Shown in pieces: positions 34,800 to 42,988 of a DNA stretch of 64,000 bases. Under the pieces are notes generated by a model. The model did no database searches. It saw nothing but the letters and a program-made list of their open reading frames with translations, and was not told the DNA's origin. The stretch comes from Hoyosella subflava DQS3-9A1 (GTDB lineage: Bacteria; Actinomycetota; Actinomycetes; Mycobacteriales; Mycobacteriaceae), in contig NC_015564.1 of the NCBI RefSeq assembly GCF_000214175.1, positions 806,001 to 870,000 on the forward strand. The letters are read 5' to 3'. A program made the position numbers and the translations under genes. Positions within the stretch are counted from its first letter, which is position 1; each line of letters begins with the position of its first letter.

Positions 34800-35003
34800 T
34801 CAGGAGATGCTGCCGTTGGTGCTGAAGAAGTCAACAGAACCGATGAAGCCATAGCCCTCGGTGAGGAAGCGCTCGGTGTAGTCCTCGTTCCACTCGCCGA
34901 CAAAGCCGCCGGTCAGGTCGGCTGAACCGGAGGTGAAGTCACCGATGCCGCTCAGGAAGGCGCCCACATCAGCAAGTGCGGCGGCGATTTCTGCGAAGTC
35001 CAT
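34800..35003 (-). CDS. 67-residue PorH-like small mycomembrane protein candidate
   Basis: A 67-residue, strongly acidic protein that starts MDFAEIAAALADVGAFLSG and has no signal peptide. The N-terminal half can form an amphipathic helix; the C-terminal half is rich in Gly, Ser, Phe and acidic residues. The ATG is five bases behind a perfect AAGGAG. The small size, acidity and lack of an export signal match corynebacterial PorH (57 residues), which reaches the mycomembrane and is modified with mycolic acid. Ser and Thr residues that could be acylated are present. A long AT-rich leader with two CRP/GlxR-like sites lies upstream. Confidence 0.6.
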   Translation of the reverse strand: MDFAEIAAALADVGAFLSGIGDFTSGSADLTGGFVGEWNEDYTERFLTEGYGFIGSVDFFSTNGSIS

Positions 35004-35131
35004 TGTTACTCCTTGGTTTGGATCGAACTAACCGGGCCAGGCTTCTGGCCCCCGGAGATTTTTCTACACGACTTCTTAAATGATTGGGGAGCTACGTTTA
35101 GAGAGTTAACGTACTCGACCCTACTTGTTTG

Positions 35132-35147
35132 TGTGATGCGCGTCACT
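35132..35147. promoter_or_regulatory. CRP/GlxR-like binding site 1
   Basis: TGTGA-TGCGCG-TCACT matches the TGTGA-N6-TCACA consensus of CRP-family regulators with one mismatch. It lies about 130 bases upstream of the 67-residue gene start. Confidence 0.6.
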
Positions 35148-35216
35148 TAATACTGACAATAGGGTTCAACTAGCTGCGTGTTTTCCCGTGATTAACTTCC
35201 TGTTTACGGAACTGTT

Positions 35217-35232
35217 TGTGATGATCGTCACG
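35217..35232. promoter_or_regulatory. CRP/GlxR-like binding site 2
   Basis: TGTGA-TGATCG-TCACG fits the same CRP-family consensus with one mismatch. Its centre is 85 bases from that of site 1, about eight DNA turns, so two bound dimers could face the same side of the helix. Confidence 0.58.
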
Positions 35233-35539
35233 CAAGATATCGGCGTTATTTAACGCGGGATTCACACGACGATCACCGCAGGTCATGGCGGTATCGACCG
35301 CTTGCCGCTGCCGTGCGGCTGAGCGTTCAACTTGCAGGCCTCGTCCCCCTGTCTCATATGCCCGGAAGGCAATGCGTGCATATGGAAAAGAATGGTGAAC
35401 TAACCCGCGTTGTTGCAGGCCTGTGATCTGCAGACCTGGCCGAGCGAAATTGCGTCACACGTCACATATTTAACCGCGAGGGCGTCGACAATGCAAAGGA
35501 CACAAAGGATTTCGCGTCGCTGAGTGGTCTACCAGTGGT

Positions 35540-36196
35540 CTACCGAAGGTCAGATGGCAGTTCGGAGGCGGTGAGAGTCAGGTACCCGCGTGACTTCTCT
35601 GCTTCTTCGCCGCGCTTGACGTTCCGTTCAAGAACGATCCATTCGGACTTCGATATCGCACGCTGCGCTCGTTTGAGGACCTCTTCGTCCCGCGCGGCCC
35701 ATGCGATCGGCACCGGTTGGACGCGCTGCCAGTACTGAGACATCTTTGACGCGTCCGTCACGGCGACACAGGGAACGCGCTCGCCGACTTTGACGCGGTG
35801 TCCGGGCAGGTTCTGGGCGCGGCGGGGAATTAGCGCCCAACGTGGCTCTCGTGTGCGGTCACGCGTCAAGTTGACGAGCGCCATCATGGTGAAACCGCGG
35901 GGACGAACGGCGGTAACCACGGCAGGAACGAGCTCGTGCTCGCCATACATCTTCTTCAGGTCAGCGGCACGTTGCGGTGCGACGATGCCGGCGTATGCGC
36001 ACGCGGCAGCTGCCACGATCAGGACGATCGCGGTGATGATCGCCCAGGTCTGGCCGACGATGAACAAACCGATCGCGCCGCCCACCATTGCGACCGCGAA
36101 TATGCCGGCGGATACCTGCAGGCGCCGCAGCTCGGCGAGTTGTTCATTCACCCGACGGGCATGGGGGATGTCGACAAGGAAGTCCAGTGTTCGCAC
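35540..36196 (-). CDS. DUF3239-like two-helix membrane protein
   Basis: A 218-residue protein with two adjacent transmembrane helices at about residues 30-50 and 52-73 and a larger soluble domain after them (VVTAVRPRGFTMMALVNLT, then KMSQYWQRVQPVPIAWAA). I recall the WQR..P.PIAW segment from actinobacterial DUF3239 proteins. The function is unknown. It is transcribed leftward from close to the mceG stop (60 bases between), so it may belong to the mceG transcript. Confidence 0.65.
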   Translation of the reverse strand: MRTLDFLVDIPHARRVNEQLAELRRLQVSAGIFAVAMVGGAIGLFIVGQTWAIITAIVLIVAAAACAYAGIVAPQRAADLKKMYGEHELVPAVVTAVRPRGFTMMALVNLTRDRTREPRWALIPRRAQNLPGHRVKVGERVPCVAVTDASKMSQYWQRVQPVPIAWAARDEEVLKRAQRAISKSEWIVLERNVKRGEEAEKSRGYLTLTASELPSDLR

Positions 36197-36256
36197 AATC
36201 CCACAGCCTACTTGCCGCGACCGCTGTCTGCGGCCGCGGCAATCCTAGGGCCCTGT

Positions 36257-37261
36257 TCAGGAGGCCTGTTGTGATGCTTCGTATTCGCGGAGTTCGTCGA
36301 GGATCGCGCGGCGGGCAGGCTCGGGCAGATCATCCATCAGATTCCGGACCCGTTCCCGGCGGCGCAACTCACCCTGACGCACCGGCATCCCCGGCGTCGG
36401 ACGGATCTGCGGAATCACACCACGCACATCCTCATCCGGCGACCCATCACTATGACCCGCCTCCGCCATCGCCGCCTCAGCCGCCATCGTCGCCTCGTCC
36501 TTCTCCTCCGACATCCCGATCGGACCCAGACGACGACCATTCAGGAACTGCCCCACCACCGGCTCATCACTAGTCAGCAGCACCTCACGCGGACCAAACA
36601 TCACCAGATGCTTCCGGAACAGCATCCCCAAGTTATCCGGCACCGTCCGCGCCATATTGATGTTGTGCGTCACGATCAGCACCGTGCAGTCAATCTGCGC
36701 ATTGATATCCAGAATCAGCTGCGACAAATACGCCGTACGCACCGGATCCAGACCCGAATCCGGCTCATCACACAACAAAATCTCCGGATTCAGCACCAAA
36801 GACCGCGCCAGACCCGCACGCTTACGCATCCCGCCCGAAATCTCACCCGGAAGCTTGTTCTCCGCACCCAGCAGACCCACAAGCTCCATCTTCTCCATCA
36901 CGATCTGACGGACCTCAGACTCCGACTTCTTCGTATGCTCCCGCAACGGAAACGCCACATTGTCATACAAATCCATCGACCCGAACAGCGCACCATCCTG
37001 AAACAGCACACCGAACATCTTCCGCACCTCATACAGCTCCCGCTGCGTGCACTGCAAAATATCGGTGCCATCAATCACGATCGAACCCCGCTCCGGGCGG
37101 ATCAAACCAATCAGGGACTTCAAAAACACCGACTTACCCGTACCCGACGGGCCCAGCAGCGCACTCACCTCCCCAACAGGAAGCGTGAACGTGACATCAG
37201 ACCAGATGTTCTGCGAACCAAAGGTCTTCGTCAGACCCTCGACAGCGACCTCGACACCCAC
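36257..37261 (-). CDS. mceG: Mce-system ABC transporter ATPase
   Basis: A 334-residue ATPase that energises several Mce lipid importers in mycolate-producing bacteria (Mkl/MceG). Walker A LLGPSGTGKS is near residue 37, signature ISGGMRKRAG near residue 143, Walker B ILLCDEPDSGLDP near residue 163, and the switch His in THNIN. The last 90 residues (GRRLGPIGMSEEKDEATMAA through a basic, acidic-ended tail) form the C-terminal extension typical of MceG. The GTG start follows GGGAGG. No mce operon is in the window. Codon use is strongly biased, leaving a long but spurious frame on the opposite strand. Confidence 0.92.
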   Translation of the reverse strand: MGVEVAVEGLTKTFGSQNIWSDVTFTLPVGEVSALLGPSGTGKSVFLKSLIGLIRPERGSIVIDGTDILQCTQRELYEVRKMFGVLFQDGALFGSMDLYDNVAFPLREHTKKSESEVRQIVMEKMELVGLLGAENKLPGEISGGMRKRAGLARSLVLNPEILLCDEPDSGLDPVRTAYLSQLILDINAQIDCTVLIVTHNINMARTVPDNLGMLFRKHLVMFGPREVLLTSDEPVVGQFLNGRRLGPIGMSEEKDEATMAAEAAMAEAGHSDGSPDEDVRGVIPQIRPTPGMPVRQGELRRRERVRNLMDDLPEPARRAILDELREYEASQQAS

Positions 37262-37378
37262 TGAACCTCCCAGGTTCCTGTCCTTATACGGACGTTAAGC
37301 ACTGTTTGAAGTCAGTGCAGTGAACTCAGGGTAGAGGACTAATGAGACGTGCAACACCCCCATCACGCGGAATGGCGG

Positions 37379-38149
37379 TTAACTTGAAGCGACGCGCACC
37401 GCGACGCCGTCGAGGAAGATTCCTAGGGTCTCGTGAAAGGCCGCTTCGAACGAATCGTCCTGACCTGCGGTGCTGAACGCCCCCGCGTCGAGCGCGGCTT
37501 GGAGCGCGGGGAACTTGGAGGTGTCCATTACCGCGAGCAGGCTCGGCCCCTGGTGCTCCCACCACTGCTCTATTGTCATCCCGGTTTCTGCCACGAAGGT
37601 GAGGTTTTCGATGGAGGCACGGGCAGCCCCGCGCACAATGTATTCGATTGCTCCATTGATCGCGACAGCGGCATCTGGTGGAAGGCCGGCTTCAAGAACA
37701 CTTGCGATGCCAGCGTCGAAGCGTTCCATCGCTATTGGTCCGGGGGAGATGAAGTCCAGTGGCAGGTTGAGCATCCAGGGGTGTCGATGGTAGAGGTTCC
37801 ACTGTTCGTGCGCCATTGCCTCGAGCTTGTCGCGCCATCCGCCTTCGATCCCACCAGCGCTTGTGGTTTCGCCGTAGAGGCGCTCGATCATCAAGGCGAT
37901 GAGTTCTTCTTTGCCCGGCACATAGCGGTACAGCGACATTGTTCCCAGCCCGAGTTCCTCGGCGAGGGTGCGCATCGACAGCGCATCGATCCCGCGAGCG
38001 TCCGCGAGAGATATTGCGGTTGCGACAACTCCGTCTCTGGTGAATGCTCGCTTCGGGCCGCGTTTAGGTGTTGGCTCCGGGCTCCAGAGCGTTGTAACGA
38101 TGCGCTCGAGCTGCGTCTTTAGTTCTGAGCCTGAGGAGGGGGTGGGCAC
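37379..38149 (-). CDS. TetR-family regulator of the second ABC exporter
   Basis: A 256-residue regulator with the TetR DNA-binding domain at about residues 40-85 (GVVATAISLADARGIDALSM, then GTMSLYRYVPGKEELIALM). The GTG at 38149 is chosen because AGGAAGG lies five bases before it; a further 23 codons upstream would cover the operator. The C-terminal domain resembles the TetR branch that controls DrrAB exporters. It is divergent from the ABC genes at 38272, with two palindromes between. Confidence 0.9.
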   Translation of the reverse strand: MPTPSSGSELKTQLERIVTTLWSPEPTPKRGPKRAFTRDGVVATAISLADARGIDALSMRTLAEELGLGTMSLYRYVPGKEELIALMIERLYGETTSAGGIEGGWRDKLEAMAHEQWNLYHRHPWMLNLPLDFISPGPIAMERFDAGIASVLEAGLPPDAAVAINGAIEYIVRGAARASIENLTFVAETGMTIEQWWEHQGPSLLAVMDTSKFPALQAALDAGAFSTAGQDDSFEAAFHETLGIFLDGVAVRVASS

Positions 38150-38183
38150 GGCGACCTTCCTGGTCCAGCGTGACTGGTCAAAA

Positions 38184-38224
38184 CCGAGTATGGTGTACTC
38201 GGTAGCTACAAAGTACACTGTACT
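38184..38224. promoter_or_regulatory. Two TetR operator palindromes (second exporter)
   Basis: CCGAGTA-TGGTG-TACTCGG (38184-38202, perfect 7-base arms) and AGTACA-C-TGTACT (38212-38224, perfect 6-base arms) share a GTACT-like half-site. The half-site differs from the TACGC word of the first cassette. Both lie between the divergent TetR and ABC genes. Confidence 0.72.
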
Positions 38225-38271
38225 CAGTTATCTTCTACTCTACATCCGGCATCAACTCTTGGGGGAGCGTC

Positions 38272-39276
38272 ATGGGGCAACCTGCCCATATGATCCGTGC
38301 CCGCGGCCTCGTCAAAACCTTTGGCAAAGTGCGTGCACTTGATGGACTCGATCTCGATGTGCCTGAGGGAAGTGTCCTCGGCCTCCTGGGCCCGAACGGC
38401 GCGGGGAAAACCACCGCGGTGCGCATTCTCACGACGCTGCTCACTCCGGACAGCGGAAGTGCCGAGGTCGCGGGAATTGATGTGCTCGCGGACCCGTTCG
38501 GTGTCCGTTCGCGGATGGGACTAGCTGGTCAGTACGCCGCCGTCGACGAGCACCTCACCGGCTTCGAGAACCTCGACATGGTCGGTCGCCTGTATGGCTT
38601 CGACCGCAAGCGGTCCCGTGCCCGGGCTAGGGAACTCCTCGAGCGGTTCGGGCTCGCGGACGCCGGTGACCGACCCTCGAAAACCTACTCGGGTGGTATG
38701 CGACGCCGGCTTGACCTTGCCGGTGCGCTCGTTGCTGAGCCCGCGGTGATCGTCCTCGACGAACCAACAACCGGTCTCGATCCTCGCAGCCGGAACCAGA
38801 TGTGGGACGTCATCCGCGATCTCGTCGCGGGCGGCGCGACGGTGCTGCTTACGACGCAGTACCTGGAAGAAGCGGACGTTCTCGCCGACAACATTGTGGT
38901 GATCGATCACGGCCATGCGATCGCCGAGGGCACGGCTGACGAGCTGAAACGTCAAATCGGTGGGGAGCGTGTTGAACTCGTCATCGAAGATCGCGCCGAC
39001 ATCCCGACCGCTCGCGAAGCGATCGATGCGATTGCTGTCGGGGAGGTGCACGTAAGCAACTCGGGGCGCTCATTCAGCGCACCCGTCAGCACCGGGCCTG
39101 AGGCATTGATGCACCTTCTGCGCGCTTTGGACGCAGCCAGCATCAAGGTTCTCGATGTTGGCCTGCGGCGCCCGACGCTTGACGACGTGTTCCTCTCGCT
39201 GACAGGACACGCGGCAGAGTCAGGATCTGAGCCAGAAACCACTGTGAGTGACGCTGTTGACCAGGAGGCACGCTGA
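38272..39276 (+). CDS. DrrA-type ABC transporter ATP-binding protein (second cassette)
   Basis: A 334-residue ATPase with Walker A GPNGAGKTT (near residue 43), YSGGMRRRLDLAG signature, VIVLDEPTTGLDP Walker B and TTQYLEEADVLAD. The C-terminal domain ends in RRPTLDDVFLSLTGHAAE, as in DrrA. ATG 38272 follows GGGGGAG. It overlaps the permease start by one base (TGATG). It is about half identical by eye to the ATPase at 29062, so the two cassettes are paralogous. Confidence 0.92.
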   Translation: MGQPAHMIRARGLVKTFGKVRALDGLDLDVPEGSVLGLLGPNGAGKTTAVRILTTLLTPDSGSAEVAGIDVLADPFGVRSRMGLAGQYAAVDEHLTGFENLDMVGRLYGFDRKRSRARARELLERFGLADAGDRPSKTYSGGMRRRLDLAGALVAEPAVIVLDEPTTGLDPRSRNQMWDVIRDLVAGGATVLLTTQYLEEADVLADNIVVIDHGHAIAEGTADELKRQIGGERVELVIEDRADIPTAREAIDAIAVGEVHVSNSGRSFSAPVSTGPEALMHLLRALDAASIKVLDVGLRRPTLDDVFLSLTGHAAESGSEPETTVSDAVDQEAR

Positions 39277-40088
39277 TGAGTTCAACTCCCACGCTGATGC
39301 GCACCTTCACCGATAGTGGCGTCATCGCGAAGCGCAACCTGATCAAGATCAAGCGAGTCCCGGAAATTCTGGTTTTCGTGCTCATCTCGCCGATCATGTT
39401 CGTGCTGCTGTTCGCCTACGTTTTCGGCGGCGCGATTGATCCCGGCGGCGATGTCCCGTACCGCGAATTCCTGATCGCAGGTATTTTCGCGCAGACAGTG
39501 GTGTTCGGTGCGACGTTCACCGGCGTCGGTCTCGCTGAGGACATGCAGAAGGGCATTATCGACCGTTTCCGGTCGCTGCCGATGTCACGCTCGGCAGTTC
39601 TCATTGGCCGGACGGTGTCGGATATCGCCTACAACGTCCTGTCGATCTTCATCATGGCCCTGACCGGGCTGATCGTCGGCTGGCGGATTCGCGGCTCCAT
39701 CCTCGATGCGCTCACCGCATTCCTGCTCTTGTTGATATTCGCGTACGCGGTCAGCTGGATCATGGCTTTTGTGGGGCTCATCGTGCCGAGCGTGGACGTC
39801 ATCAACAACGCATCGTTCGTCGTCATCATGCCTCTGACGTTCATCTCCAACGCGTTCGTCCCGCTTGAGTCGTTCCCGCCGGTGCTGCGTACTTTTGTCG
39901 AGTGGAACCCGGTTTCCGCGGTAACGCAGGCAGTTCGGGAACTGTTCGGCAACGTCGACCCGAACGTGCCAGTGCCGGACGTCTGGTCGATGCAGAACCC
40001 GATTCTGTACTCGTTGATCTGCGTCGCAGTGATCCTCGCGATCTTTGTGCCACTCTCGGTGAGCCGGTACAAGGCGACAAGCAAGTAG
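39276..40088 (+). CDS. DrrB-type ABC-2 permease (second cassette)
   Basis: A 270-residue membrane protein with about six transmembrane helices. It shows FAYVFGGAIDPGGDVPYREF, the LAEDMQKGIIDRFRSLPMSRSAV coupling segment and a SNAFVPLESFP loop typical of DrrB permeases. ATG 39276 follows AGGAGG and is translationally coupled to the ATPase. The exported compound is not visible from sequence; drugs, glycolipids and siderophores are known for the family. Confidence 0.92.
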   Translation: MSSTPTLMRTFTDSGVIAKRNLIKIKRVPEILVFVLISPIMFVLLFAYVFGGAIDPGGDVPYREFLIAGIFAQTVVFGATFTGVGLAEDMQKGIIDRFRSLPMSRSAVLIGRTVSDIAYNVLSIFIMALTGLIVGWRIRGSILDALTAFLLLLIFAYAVSWIMAFVGLIVPSVDVINNASFVVIMPLTFISNAFVPLESFPPVLRTFVEWNPVSAVTQAVRELFGNVDPNVPVPDVWSMQNPILYSLICVAVILAIFVPLSVSRYKATSK

Positions 40089-40115
40089 CACCGGCAATCC
40101 GGGGAAAGGGCGCCG

Positions 40116-40715
40116 TCAGGTTCGCGGTCTAATGCCGTCCATGATCTGTGTGATGACGTCGCCCAGCATGGTCTCGGCCAGAGCGGCAGGGACAAGCCCT
40201 GAGCTCACGAAGGTCGCCATGCCGTGGATCGTGGCGAACGAGGCGAACCCAATCACAGTCGGGTCCCCGTCGATCACCTCGCCGTTTCCCTGTCCATCGG
40301 CAATCAGCGCCACAGGAACTGAGAATGCCCGCTCGGCGGCGGCGGGCAACTCGGTCCCGGCTGCGGGATTGTGCTTCCGGGCGAACATCAACTCCAGCAG
40401 CGCCGCATTCTCGGTCGCGAACCGCACATAGGCTCGCGCAACCGACTCGAGCCGCTGCATGAACGAACCCTCGGAAACCGCCTCGGTGAACAAGGCGCCG
40501 AGACGCTCGAATCCCGCCCGTGCTATCGCGTCCAGCAGTGCCTGTTTGTCGCGGAAGTGCCTGCTCGGGGCGCCGTGACTGACACCGATGTCCCGTGCGA
40601 GCTGGCGGAGCGAGAGGCCATCCGCGCCGGACTCCCGCAGCGTCTGCTCGGCGCGATCGAGAAGTTCACCACGCAGATCGCCGTGGTGGTAGGAGCGGGG
40701 GCTTGATGACGTCAT
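40116..40715 (-). CDS. TetR-family transcriptional regulator
   Basis: A 199-residue regulator with SYHHGDLRGELLDRAEQTLRE at the N-terminus, the hallmark of one TetR branch, and the recognition helix near SHGAPSRHFRDKQALLDAI. The C-terminal half is a TetR_C-type helical domain. It is divergent from an SDR gene at 40787, with an imperfect palindrome between, so it probably represses that SDR. Confidence 0.9.
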   Translation of the reverse strand: MTSSSPRSYHHGDLRGELLDRAEQTLRESGADGLSLRQLARDIGVSHGAPSRHFRDKQALLDAIARAGFERLGALFTEAVSEGSFMQRLESVARAYVRFATENAALLELMFARKHNPAAGTELPAAAERAFSVPVALIADGQGNGEVIDGDPTVIGFASFATIHGMATFVSSGLVPAALAETMLGDVITQIMDGIRPRT

Positions 40716-40755
40716 GATCACTGAGGATATCCGAAATTCGCGCCAATGTGGGCAT

Positions 40756-40772
40756 TGACTACTTTGTGGTCA
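40756..40772. promoter_or_regulatory. Imperfect operator palindrome upstream of the SDR
   Basis: TGACTAC-TTT-GTGGTCA pairs in six of seven arm positions. It lies between the divergent TetR and SDR genes, close to the SDR start. A TTGTCTAC half-like word follows, making a tandem with TTGACTAC. Confidence 0.5.
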
Positions 40773-40786
40773 TTGTCTACATTAGG

Positions 40787-41704
40787 ATGATGACGAAATC
40801 CTCCTGGACCTCAGCAAAACTTCCCTCTTTCGAGGGCAAGACGGTCGTAATCACCGGCGCGAACAGCGGTATCGGCCTGGTGGCGGCCCGCGAATTGGCC
40901 CGAGTCGGCGCCCGCGTCGTGCTGGCCGTCCGCGATACGGACCGAGGTACGGCCGCTGCCGCCACCATCACAGGCATCACCGAAGTCCGTGCGCTCGACC
41001 TCGCTGACCTCGCCTCGGTACGCCGCTTCGCCGACGAATGGACCGGCCCGCTCGACGTGCTGGTCAACAACGCGGGCATCATGACGCCGCCCGAAGGCAA
41101 GACCAAAGACGGGTTCGAAACCCAGATCGGCACGAATCACCTTGGCCACTTCGCGCTAACCAACCGTCTGCTGCCGCACATCACTGATCGTGTCGTCACC
41201 GTCGCGTCGATGGCGCACCGGCGTGGCACGATCGATCTTGACGACCTCAATTGGGAAACGCGCACCTACAACCGTGTCGCTGCCTACGGACAGTCCAAGC
41301 TCGCCAATCTGCTCTTCACCCTCGAACTGCAGCGCCGTCTCACCGAGGCCGGCTCGCCAGTCCGTGCCCACAGCGCGCACCCCGGCTGGTCGGCGACGAA
41401 CCTGCAGTCACACACCGAAAACCGCCTGTACGACGGCCTGATGAACCTCGGCAACAAGCTACTCGCTCAGGACGCCGAAGCAGGCGCCGCGCCCACCCTT
41501 TACGCGGCGAGCCAGGACCTGCCCGGTGCTAGCTACATCGGCCCAGACGGCCGCTGGGAGATGCGGGGCAAGCCCAAACTTGTCGGACGTTCACGCGAGG
41601 CGCGTGATACGGAACTCGCGAAGAAACTGTGGACCGCGTCCGAAGAATTGACGGGCGTGCCGTTTCCCGCCGCAGTGAGTGGTGGCCAGCCCGAAAAGAA
41701 GTGA
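40787..41704 (+). CDS. SDR-family oxidoreductase (retinol/protochlorophyllide reductase-like)
   Basis: A 305-residue short-chain dehydrogenase with TGANSGIG, NNAG, the DGFETQIGTNHLGHFALT segment and YGQSKLANLLFTLEL as the active-site Tyr-Lys region. It is a paralogue of the SDR at 16060. The ATG pair at 40787/40790 is taken because TTAGG precedes it and the conserved domain begins about 20 residues later. Control by the divergent TetR is likely. A strong terminator follows. The substrate is unknown. Confidence 0.88.
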   Translation: MMTKSSWTSAKLPSFEGKTVVITGANSGIGLVAARELARVGARVVLAVRDTDRGTAAAATITGITEVRALDLADLASVRRFADEWTGPLDVLVNNAGIMTPPEGKTKDGFETQIGTNHLGHFALTNRLLPHITDRVVTVASMAHRRGTIDLDDLNWETRTYNRVAAYGQSKLANLLFTLELQRRLTEAGSPVRAHSAHPGWSATNLQSHTENRLYDGLMNLGNKLLAQDAEAGAAPTLYAASQDLPGASYIGPDGRWEMRGKPKLVGRSREARDTELAKKLWTASEELTGVPFPAAVSGGQPEKK

Positions 41705-41715
41705 CAGCAATGCCA

Positions 41716-41747
41716 CGAAGCCGGGCTCGTTTGCGAGCCCGGCTTCG
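41716..41747. terminator. Bidirectional terminator between SDR and desaturase
   Basis: CGAAGCCGGGCTCG and CGAGCCCGGCTTCG form a perfect 14-base stem around a TTTG loop. It lies between two convergent genes and can serve both. Confidence 0.92.
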
Positions 41748-41760
41748 TTGTGCGCTTGCT

Positions 41761-42960
41761 TTAGGAAGCGGCGCCGACGAGTTCCTTGTTCCGCTCGACC
41801 GTGCTAAGCGGGGTAACCGTCGTGTTCTCTACAGCCGCGTGAGCGTTCGCCTTGACGCGCTTGCCGATGAACGGCAGCTTATTGACCAGCGGCAGCTCAT
41901 CCGGGAGGGAGTAGCGGAGTACCTTTTTCCAGACACTTCCCAGTTGCCGCGCCATGGAAGCCTCGTGGTAATCGATGCCATAACGGTCGCAGATCTCGCG
42001 CACCTCGACGGCCATCTCCGCGTAGCGGAAGGCTGGGATGTCGGGGAAGAGGTGGTGCTCGATCTGGTAGCTCAGGTTGCCTGAGAGGACGTTGACCCAG
42101 CGGCCACCGGTGAAGTTGGCGGAACCGAGGACCTGACGGTAGTACCAGCCTGCATGGCTCTCGTCCGCAGTCTCTTCGATCGAGAAGGTCTGGACCTCTT
42201 CGGGGAAGTGGCCGCAGAAGATCACCGATGATGCCCACAGGTTGCGCACAATGTTGGCGGCGGCATTGCCAGCGAAGGTGAACGGTGCCCCGGGGCCTGA
42301 GAGGAGCGGGAAGATGACATAGTCTTTCAGCGCTTGCTTGCCGGCCTTGTCGCGGAAGCGTGCGAAGCCTTCCTTCGCGTCAGCCCAGGACTTCTCGCCG
42401 CTGAGGATTTTCTCTGACTCAAGTTCCTGGAGTGCGGTGCCCCACTGGAAGAAGGTCTGCAGCAGCGCAGCGAATACGGGGTTCAGCAGCCAGATTGGGT
42501 GCCATGGTGTTTCCTCGGTCACCCGCATGACGCCATACCCGGTCGCGTCGTGGTCTTTGCCGACAACGTTGGTGAAGGTGTGGTGAATGTAGTTGTGGGT
42601 GTACAACCAGCTATCGCCGTGGATCGTGTTGTCCCATTCGAAATTCTTCGAGGTGAGCGCCGGATCCTGCATCCAGTCGTACTGGCCGTGCATGACGTTA
42701 TGGCCGATTTCCATGTTGTCGATGATCTTCGACAACGACAACGCGGCCACGCCACCGAGCCACGCTGGCGGAAGGAAGCCGAGGAAAAGAAGGCCACGAC
42801 CGGCGACTTCGAGTTTCTTCTGCAGCGAGACAACACCACGGATGTATTCGGCATCCCGTTCGCCGAGATCGGCGACGACGCGGGCTCGGAGCGCGTCCAT
42901 TTCCTTGCCGAAAGCTTCGATTTGCTCAGGGGACAGCTTCTTGAGGTCGTTAGCAGACAT
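41761..42960 (-). CDS. desA3: Acyl-CoA delta-9-type fatty acid desaturase (DesA3-like)
   Basis: A 399-residue membrane di-iron desaturase. The three histidine boxes are present: HNVMHGQYDW (box 1, near residue 90), HNYIHHTFTN (box 2, near residue 123) and QIEHHLFPD (box 3, near residue 295). It inserts a double bond in stearoyl-CoA-type substrates using electrons from a ferredoxin-type reductase. The gene for such a reductase lies 28 bases upstream on the same strand, as in the M. tuberculosis Rv3230c-desA3 pair. ATG 42960 follows GGGAGAA. Hydrophobic segments lie at residues 55-80 and 205-230. The symbol is by homology. Confidence 0.88.
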   Translation of the reverse strand: MSANDLKKLSPEQIEAFGKEMDALRARVVADLGERDAEYIRGVVSLQKKLEVAGRGLLFLGFLPPAWLGGVAALSLSKIIDNMEIGHNVMHGQYDWMQDPALTSKNFEWDNTIHGDSWLYTHNYIHHTFTNVVGKDHDATGYGVMRVTEETPWHPIWLLNPVFAALLQTFFQWGTALQELESEKILSGEKSWADAKEGFARFRDKAGKQALKDYVIFPLLSGPGAPFTFAGNAAANIVRNLWASSVIFCGHFPEEVQTFSIEETADESHAGWYYRQVLGSANFTGGRWVNVLSGNLSYQIEHHLFPDIPAFRYAEMAVEVREICDRYGIDYHEASMARQLGSVWKKVLRYSLPDELPLVNKLPFIGKRVKANAHAAVENTTVTPLSTVERNKELVGAAS

Positions 42961-42988
42961 GTGGGTTCTCCCGGAGTTGTCTAGAGGG

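Larger units (their letters stand above)
35004..35539. other. Long AT-rich control region of the porin-like genes
   Basis: About 535 bases without a gene separate the start of the 67-residue gene from the end of the DUF3239-type gene. The base composition is clearly AT-richer than the surroundings, particularly at 35090-35260. It holds two CRP/GlxR-type palindromes and further GTCAC words near 35449. Such length is unusual for this compact region. Confidence 0.5.

Noticed and set aside
36452-37264. 270-codon plus-strand frame rich in His, Arg and Thr
   Set aside because: It is the exact antisense of mceG and has a composition that no real protein family shows.
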